DNA from: Manis javanica
Taxonomy: Eukaryota > Chordata > Mammalia > Pholidota > Manidae
Direction of reading: 5' to 3'
Assembly: GCF_040802235.1 (NCBI RefSeq)
Contig: NC_133159.1
Span: 73,039,001-73,103,000, forward strand
DNA: 64,000 nt
In this document: piece by piece, positions 56,501-64,000 of the stretch
Numbering within the stretch: the stretch's first letter is position 1
Layout: every line of letters starts with the position of its first letter
Position numbers and translations under genes: made by a program
Notes under the pieces: generated by a model
The model's input: the letters and a program-made list of their open reading frames with translations, nothing else
Told to the model about the DNA's origin: nothing
Database searches by the model: none

Positions 56501-58499
56501 ATTACTCATTTAACAGAATTAAATGCCTTTTTTCAACATGTTAACTTTAAATATTTAAGTTCCTTTGACATACTTTGTACAGTATGTGCTTCCAATCTAG
56601 GGTAAACAACCCACAAAAAGTAACTCAAAGCTGCCTAACATTATTGAAGTCAAATTTTAAAAGCATTAATTTGTGATGCTAGTTGGTATTTTACTTAGGA
56701 ATTTGTAATGTTCATAGAAAAACATTTTTTTCATGGTAAAAAATTAACTACAAATTGTGATAAACTTTCAATACCTTATAAAGTATCACAAGTATCTTTG
56801 GCATCACACAAATTCACATATAAGGAAAAATATGCTACTTATTAGGAATACTCTAGGGCATACAGTATGAAAGGATTAAAAAGGTTAAAACTTGGATTTC
56901 CTTAACTTTCACAAATAGCATTTTTCTTGTTCAAGTAACATTACTGGCTTACAAAAATACTGGCCTTCAGCATTTGTGGAAAAGTATCGGTAGAAGAGAA
57001 ATCTAAGAAGCAAGTTTTGTAACTTTTATACAGCAAGCTTACTTTTTTATAGCAAATTAGTAGGTGGCTTTTCTAAAGGTAATTCTAAAAGTCTTATTAG
57101 TATAGACAATCTAAGTACTAGTAGGTCACTATTCCAGTAGGATCATATTATACTAGCCCAAATAATATAAATGGAAATATATGGACACCTTTGGCAAGAT
57201 ATTAAAATGATTATGCAAAATTATATTTTTTTCCCTTTGAGTCTATGACTACTCTTATACTACTATGACTGTCAGGATTTCCTAAACTGCTGATAGGGTC
57301 CTCCCAGTGGGAAGTGAAATATCTAACTACTTCCTTCAACTCTATAACTGTTTTACTTATTTGTAACAGGATTTGAGTATGTTGACTTCCCACTTATTTA
57401 AAAATAAATGATTTGTATTTATTATTCTTAAGACTATTATTTCAGCTTGGTGATCAGCTTATTTTTTCCCCAAATATATTTTAAGTATTATCAATATTTT
57501 ATATATATACCTCAATTTTAGATTCTATACATTTCATATTATTTCCCTAATATCTTGGGGTAATGTACTCCACTCACTGTAAAAAGACTTCCCTGATAAA
57601 TTAGTTGGATTATGATTTTTTTCCCCCTAATATTCACCTGACCAACCTCCTGTAATATACTGAGATTTTTATATCTATAGAAGAAGACCAAAATCTTTAT
57701 TTTGTGTTGATAACTTTGTTGTCATTAAAGTCTAAGTAGTGCTACCAAATGGTTCAGATTAACAGCAAAACAAAAAGCTGGTATTTTACACTCAGTACCT
57801 AGATTCCAAAATAAGATAATTTATAACATTGAATAAAGGTGACACTTGTGAGTTACGTAAATTTTCTGAATTAAAAAAAAATTGTTGTATTTGTTAACTT
57901 TTACTGCCATCATACCAACACCACTGCCACAAATCTATAAACTTTGTGGTCCAAGTAAGAAAGAAATAGTCTACTTTCTGATAGTAAGTACTTAATGCAT
58001 TTTTGTTGGTGATAATATCCATGGTTCTAAAGAAACATGACAGCAACAAAAACCTTGAAATAAACTAAGTATTTAAAACTGAGTCAAACTAAATATCAAA
58101 TTTTCATACAACTTGGTATTGTTAAATTAATTAAACAAGAAGGCCATTAGACTGAGGTGGTTCTAAGGCACTATCAGCCTATATAAGCTAATCAAAACCT
58201 AAGCCCATAAACGCCTCAAAGTTAAAAAATCAAACCTTAAGACAATCACAAACTGCTACAGGGGCTTTCCCAAATAAGGCAACTGTTTAAGCTATTTAAC
58301 CTATTTAATAATTTGTTTGCTTTGCATCTGCACCTTCTCTATCAAAGTCTTGCCCTTACCTCCTGTCAGTGGAACGCTCCTAGCTACTTCTAATTGGTGC
58401 TGCTCAACTCGAATTGATTTTTGCTTAAACTATTAAACCTTTTACTATGCCTCCATTTATCTTTTAACAGTGTAGTGAAAAGATCAAATTATAAAATCA
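56501..58499. other. SELENOF intron, nothing recognised
   Basis: AT-rich. No exon or assignable repeat. Confidence 0.55.
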
Positions 58500-58640
58500 A
58501 ATGTGTATCTGGTCCAATTCTGGCTCTGCCACTTAGGAGCAGCATGACCCCTTGGATAAGTCATTGTCTCTGAGCTTCAGTTTACTGTTTGAACAAAAGA
58601 GATTTTTCCCTACCTTCCAAAGATACTATAACAGTTAAAC
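58500..58640 (+). mobile_element. MIR (SELENOF intron)
   Basis: It has ccaattctggctctgccact, ccttggataagtcattgtc and gagcttcagtttactgtttg. Confidence 0.8.
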
Positions 58641-58658
58641 AAACAAACAAACAAACAA
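58637..58658 (+). repeat. (AAAC)n microsatellite
   Basis: Five AAAC units follow the end of an MIR. Confidence 0.9.
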
Positions 58659-58872
58659 CATGCAAAAAACCTGGATTCTTCAGATGCTCAATAAGTATCA
58701 ACAGCTATTATAACAATACTTTCACATTATTAAGTGTTAAGTTGGGTACTTGAAATTCATTTTTATAGTTTGTAAACTTGACCTTTCTCTTCAGGGACTC
58801 TTCAGGGCTACCACTTACTGCTCCTCTGTAATAGAATGGCCACTTCAAAATTTCTCAAACTTTCAAATTCAA

Positions 58873-59090
58873 ATTGGCTTAGACCAGTGTTTTCAACCCC
58901 GACTGTACACTTGAATTTCCAGGGAAGATTCTGAAAATTACTTATCCTTTGAAACCACTCCAGACCAACTAAACTAGAATATTTGAGGGTGATGAGACCC
59001 ATGCATCAATACTTTAGTAACTATTACTACTTTCAAAGCTACCCAAGTTATTATAATGGGCAGCCAGGGATAAGAATCACTGCCTTGGAC
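58873..59090 (+). mobile_element. MER5A-like DNA transposon
   Basis: It begins agtgttttcaaccccgac and ends gcagccagggataagaatca, with the central ccactccagaccaact block of MER5A. It is a diverged hAT-Charlie relic in a SELENOF intron. Confidence 0.75.
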
Positions 59091-61839
59091 TATATCCCAC
59101 TATTAATGAAGCAAAAATTACAAAATGATCAGACAGTAAGTTTTTGCTCCAAAGACTAACCAAATTAATTCTACAAGGTAAATTAGGTAACTATTAGCTA
59201 TAACAGGATAAATGTTCCAATACTCTGCTTTTCTTCCCTTATGACGTATTGTTTCCAACCATATATAATTTTCAAAACCCTCTTTAATTTAAAGGTAAGA
59301 CTTCAGTATTAAAGAAAGTCAATAGTACTATTAGAATAAACTGAAAAAAAAAACCAATATTAAGTAGCAATACAAACAATATGCTCTAATGTTAGGTGAC
59401 TAAAAGGTGAAATTTTAGCTGCTGAACAGATTTCAGAGCTGATGAGTAACTATTTTATATATCTGCTGAAGGCTTGCTCTTAAATAAAATGTGGGAATTT
59501 AAGAATAAGGAAGTATGGCTATAATATGATGAAAGCAGGGTATTATGTTATTAAGATCTTAAAAAAACAATTATGATACACTCAAATATATGTGAGCCAC
59601 TCTTCCAAACATTAATTGTATCTAGTGTAATTTCTGAAAATCAACTTTACTCTTCATACAGTAGAAAAATATATCATACAGAAGCTATTTTTAGTAAAAT
59701 CTGGCCAGTTAATTCTTGGAAAATATTTTCAACCAACAGTGAGTGATCTGCTGAGGTTTAAATTTTAATTCATTATTCAACATCAAATTATCCCTATAAT
59801 TTCTGGTATTGGAGTGCTGGAAACAAGCTACAATTACACATGGATAAACAATTAGGGTACTAAATTTTTTGATCTAGTGGTAAGCTTTTGTCAAGATTTC
59901 AGTTTAAGTCACTGAAGCAGCAGATGTATGAGGCAAAAGATGTATCTGTTGACAATTCCACACACACTCTGACTCATAACATTCTCAGATAGGAACAATG
60001 AATGAGCTAAGGAAGATTAGGGAAATAAATTCAGTTTTACATTCTAGCAAAACAAGCTGGCAAATATAATTTTTAAGTATTATACCTGTGAGATTACACT
60101 ATTCATTTTAAGGAGCTTTCTACTTAACTGTGAAAAAATATAAAGCAATGACTATACCTAAGATAGCTTCTTACATTTATAACTTACTCTACTACAGTAT
60201 TAAAAAGTGCTCTTCCTTTTTTATATCTTTAGTTTCTGCCTTAAGACTTGAAAAAGCTACAAAACAAGCAAGGTAATGTCTACCTTAATTTAAATTAGGG
60301 CTTAAAGAGGGTAAGAATACACACTGGGGTCACCTTTTCATAAAGCCCCATGAAAATGTACAAAATGAAATCGCTTCTTCAACATCATCACATCCTAAAT
60401 GACCATTCCAACTATGAAATTTGAGGAATAAAAGAACAAGGTTTCTTGCAAATACTGTAATGAGGAACAGAATTTGCATATGCACCTAAAACAAAGAATT
60501 TCATCAGTAAGAGGTAAAACTGTAACAATTAGATTTTCATCTGGAAACAGATAATATCCACAGATAGAGATACACTCCCCCATATGGTCATTACAAGTAT
60601 GACTATACAGGGTCATCACTGGGAACAATGAATTCAATTCTACCGTTACTTAGGATATATTACACGATGGAAGCAAATAACCTGACACAATGTATTTCGT
60701 GAGGTCAAAAAACCAAAGAATTAGTAAAAATGACTCAAAGCTTGAATATTTCAGTAATTTTTAAATAAAACCAAGTAGCCCTTCATTAATAAAAGAAAAA
60801 ATATTTAAGAAAATGGCAAACTATTTAGTATATAGTATTCAGTAATAAAAAATCCAGTCTTTTTGCTCCTAAATGTTTGAAAAATACAACCTATTTTCCT
60901 CTTAATTTGAAAAACTGAGACCCAGACAAAATATGGTTCAACATCCTAACATTCAATGGCCTCAAACACTGAAAATAAAGGTGCTATGTCAGCAAAAGCT
61001 GCTTTACAAGCAAACTCAATTTTTTGTGTTAGTGTGGCTATTGGCACTCCAACGGTGAACATTATTGTTCATCACAAGAAAGGGGCAAATATGATCATCT
61101 TTAAGAAAGGTTGCAAATATCTGAAATAAAAAACAAAATGGTCAGCACAATTTAAATTATGGCCTCTCTCTTTAAAACTAAAGGAAGTAATCACCTAATA
61201 TATTTTAAGAACAGATACAAAAATAAAGGTATAATAATCCAAAAGCTTAATACAATCTGAAATGAGAACCGAAGAAACCAGGCCATTTTACATATTTTTA
61301 TTTTTTGCCCACTCTTTGACAAGCGTACTATCAATATTAGAATATAACCCAGATAAAATTCATGGACTTCTAAAACTCCTACCACTTATTTCCTCAAAAG
61401 GAAAACTGAAAAGGCAGTTTGTAGCTACAGTGTATGCTTTATTAGAAGTTATTCTCTATTACTGCCTCTCCTCCTATCCACCACCATTGCCATAAAGGTA
61501 CCTTATTAACTAGTTGAGCCTTCTTGTGTTGGGGTTACCAGTTTCTCAAATAACAGCACTGGGAAGCATCTTCACTTATCCTTCTCCTACTCCAAACAGG
61601 TCAATAAATCCTTTAGACTTTATTGCCTAAATCTGTTTCAGATTTGTCCCTTTTTCTCTATTTTTACTATCAATGTGTTTGCTTAGCCCCTGTGTCTTTC
61701 CCTCTGGAAAATGACAATCTAAGTTCTTTTCCTATTCCCCTTGGTCCTATCAACTACTGTTCACATCAACAATAAAAGTTATTAAAATACAAATCTGATG
61801 CCAGTTCATTAATTATAATTCTTTAATTCTGTCCCCTGC
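59091..61839. other. SELENOF intron, nothing recognised
   Basis: AT-rich. The frames at 60395-60637 and 61191-61495 lack homology. No Cys-rich exon 2 sequence was found. Confidence 0.55.
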
Positions 61840-62050
61840 CTACAGAACCCAAACTTCTTACCAAGGCACACAGGGCTCACCTAACCATCATCACCTCTCA
61901 TCATGACCAAGCTATCTGATCTACCTCTGATGACCATCTCTCTCATGACTCTGCCTTTTCATTGAGGTTTTCTTCTGACCGAGATGACCTTCTTACTTTT
62001 TTCTAATTTACTACAAGCACGAGCTTTTGTATAAAAGCAAGTTCTAATAT
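61840..62050 (+). mobile_element. L2 fragment (SELENOF intron)
   Basis: It has cctacagaacccaaacttct, the ccaaggcacacagggctcac block and tctcatgactctgcc, as in the L2 3' region upstream of the tail. Confidence 0.5.
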
Positions 62051-62869
62051 TTACCTTTACCTGATTTGCCAAATTTCCTTCTGTGTGCTTTCCTCGCACA
62101 TGAGTGTATTTTGTTTACATCACACATCTCACTTAATTCTTTATAGAGAAATCAGTGCATCTGGAAATAATAGTAAAAAATAAACTGTACAGAAGGGTAT
62201 AAAACAAGTAAAATTTCTCCTCTGCTTTCCACCTCTCAATCAGCAACTCTTAAACTGTTTTTTGTTCTTTTGTTGGTCCCTTCCATGCTTAATATGGTTG
62301 GTTATAGCTATAGTTCTCAATATAACAACCTCAAGAGATTTACTGATCTCTTCTGCTTTCCAACTTTTATTTCTAATTCTTTTAGTGGTTACATCAGAAC
62401 ACTTGATATTAAATTTAAGCTCAATAGAATACCCTGCCAACTGCATTCTAGCAGTCCAATTTCCATGTCTAATTTTTTTACTCAAGGACAATGACTATTG
62501 TCTTACTTTGGCATTCTCAGAGCCTATACAAAGAAATATTTTGTGTATAAATCGAAAGCTATTTTGACTGAATAGGATGTCTAGGGAATGTAGTTGTAAG
62601 GCCGCCCACAGATAGATCATGAATTACTTTAAGGATTTATTTCCTTTTTATATCTTATAATCTGCAAATATGACAGGATGCTTAAATGTTTAGATGGAAA
62701 CTGATCCTAATTTGTAAATATCTAAAAAATTCATTTTTCATACAAGATAGATGAAATGCCACATTTAGAGAATATAAAAAATTTAATATTTTCTGTTCAG
62801 TAACTACACAAAATAAACTTTGCAACTTTCGTTTTACAAATGTATGATACATGTGCTTGTAGTCAGTTA

Positions 62870-63045
62870 TTAACTGTATGACTTGTCTAAAGTTTTCTAT
62901 TCCTTAGACTCAACTATGAAATGGGGATAATAATGGTACCTCAGAGTTGTCATGAAGATTATATGAATTAATTCACATAAAGTGCTTGGAACAGAACCTT
63001 CATATAATAAGAATGTAATGAATGTTAGTGGCTATTAAGTAAATA
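62870..63045 (+). mobile_element. MIR (SELENOF intron)
   Basis: It has gtatgacttgtctaaagttt, gaaatggggataataatggt and aagtgcttggaacagaacct. Confidence 0.8.
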
Positions 63046-63724
63046 TTTGTTTCATTATTTAGTACTGTCCTATTCAGGAGTGTTAGTGACACTTACACTG
63101 AGTTTGAACTGTTGCCAAACATTATTTGGATCTTTAAAAAAAGCTCCTTGTGAATATTGTTTTTAATTAGAATAATCTGTTGAACACATTTGTAGTTTTG
63201 TTCCTTTTGAAGAAATCAGTTTATGTATTGATGCTACAGACACACTACAGAAGTGAAGCTATTTTAAGTAACTGCAAAATTTCTTTAGTGACTACAATTT
63301 CATGCGCAGTTAGCTTAATCTCCATTTCATCCTTCTCTGTTTTATACCCAGTAGCATCTCTAGCAGTAGAGACTAAAGCTTAAAATGTGCCACTGTCTCG
63401 AGTGCTACTTAAGCTGACTTCCAAATTGCTCCGAAATTGGCTATAAAATTTCCATGTAAATTGAAAACAACCAAATGTTTTTATGATCTTTTATCAGAAG
63501 AAAAATCACGTGACTTATTTAAAATGTTCAGTTGGTCAGGCCCTATATAAGCCAAATTTGTTAATATAGTCTTGAAAAACACCAAGTATTAATAGTCAGT
63601 AAAGTCTGTGGCAAGCTGAGGAATAAAGAATAATTTTAAATAAAAACTAGTGATGTATAGTTATTAAAAATTGTTAACTATAAGTGCAAAAAGGATCTTC
63701 AGAAAGCCAGTCTGATGTTTTATA

Positions 63725-63800
63725 CTTAACTCATTCACTTTCTTACAGTAACTCTGTGAGGCAGGCATTGCTATTAACATTTTCAAGATGGGGCAAAATA
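63725..63800 (-). mobile_element. MIR fragment (SELENOF intron)
   Basis: It has agtaactctgtgaggcaggc and a ttttcaagatggggcaa remnant. Confidence 0.55.
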
Positions 63801-63809
63801 GTTTAGAGG

Positions 63810-63995
63810 TTTAAATACTTGGGGCTCTGGAGTCAGAGACCTGAGATAAAGCCAGGTGTGGCACCTAATTGCTGGGTAACTTTGGGGAGATTACACTCTA
63901 GATGCCTCTTCAGTTAAATAGGGGTGATAGTATTTACTATTATAGAGCTGTTATGAGGATTAAATGGATAATGTGGTTAGAACACTTCAGCATAT
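63810..63995 (+). mobile_element. MIR (SELENOF intron)
   Basis: It has ggggctctggagtcagagac, taactttggggagattac, ttaaataggggtgatagta and gttatgaggattaaatgg. Confidence 0.8.
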
Positions 63996-64000
63996 AACGA

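Larger units (their letters stand above)
39040..64000 (-). other. SELENOF: SELENOF gene, 3' part (exons 3-5 and introns); 5' part outside window
   Basis: Three minus-strand exons joined by GT/AG introns encode the C-terminal half of the 15-kDa selenoprotein, residues 85-165 of the 165-residue human protein. SELENOF is an ER-resident thioredoxin-fold selenoprotein that binds UDP-glucose:glycoprotein glucosyltransferase and is thought to act in redox quality control of glycoprotein folding. The introns seen are 39918-42672 (2.8 kb) and 42723-53951 (11.2 kb); the next intron runs past 64000. The signal peptide and the Cys-rich UGGT-binding domain belong to upstream exons, and I could not find them between 54016 and 64000. 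Reading frame, splice sites, Sec codon and SECIS are all intact, so this looks like the live gene rather than a retrocopy. The gene end at about 39040 is inferred from the poly(A) signal. Confidence 0.95.

Noticed and set aside
54016-64000. SELENOF exon 2 or exon 1
   Set aside because: I searched by eye for the Cys-rich coding sequence (for example the CRGCCQEEAQFETKK region) on the minus strand and found nothing. It is presumably beyond the window.
1-64000. CRISPR arrays, operons or phage-like modules
   Set aside because: Sequence composition, introns and repeats are mammalian. There is no regularly spaced repeat array and no dense coding.

Overview
The window is nuclear DNA of a placental mammal. 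It carries introns, MIR and L2 fossils, MaLR LTRs, hAT and Tigger relics and many L1 copies. I see no Alu, B1/B2, BovB, carnivore tRNA-Lys SINE or other young SINE family. The youngest L1 copies share an unusual 3' end (frames such as 'catgtgaaaccttcataag'). This argues against primates, rodents, ruminants and carnivores. A xenarthran-like or other SINE-poor lineage is possible, but that is a tentative inference.

The only functional protein-coding gene I can support is the 3' part of SELENOF (15-kDa selenoprotein, Sep15) on the minus strand. Three coding exons lie at 54015-53952, 42722-42673 and 39917-39786. They have canonical GT/AG junctions, consistent phase, an in-frame TGA at the selenocysteine position inside a Cys-Gly-Sec motif, a 3' UTR with a SECIS hairpin near 39140-39190, and a poly(A) signal at 39072-39067. 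The N-terminal exons and promoter should lie beyond position 64000.

Positions 1-39000 are intergenic sequence downstream of SELENOF. The main structure there is a four-level nest at 21.7-27.0 kb. A hAT relic is split by a 5'-truncated L1, the L1 is split by an apparently near-full-length processed retrocopy of AMD1 mRNA (minus strand), and the retrocopy is split by an 843-bp endogenous retroviral LTR. Matching target-site duplications support the L1, AMD1 and LTR steps. Other intergenic features are two diverged LTRs of one family in opposite orientation (2.0 and 31.9 kb), an L1 at 15.3-17.8 kb carrying a second L1 3' end, an inverted pair of an unassigned repeat (27.5 and 34.4 kb), and simple repeats.

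Positions 39918-64000 are AT-rich SELENOF introns. Intron 4 holds old L1 3' ends and one young 162-bp L1 fragment with a perfect 14-bp target duplication. Intron 3 holds a sense-oriented L1 (47.57-51.53 kb) that keeps its GC-rich 5' UTR but lacks ORF1 and its 3' end. The intron upstream of exon 3 holds old L1, L2, MIR and MER5A relics. I found no tRNA, rRNA, CRISPR array, prokaryotic feature or intact viral gene.
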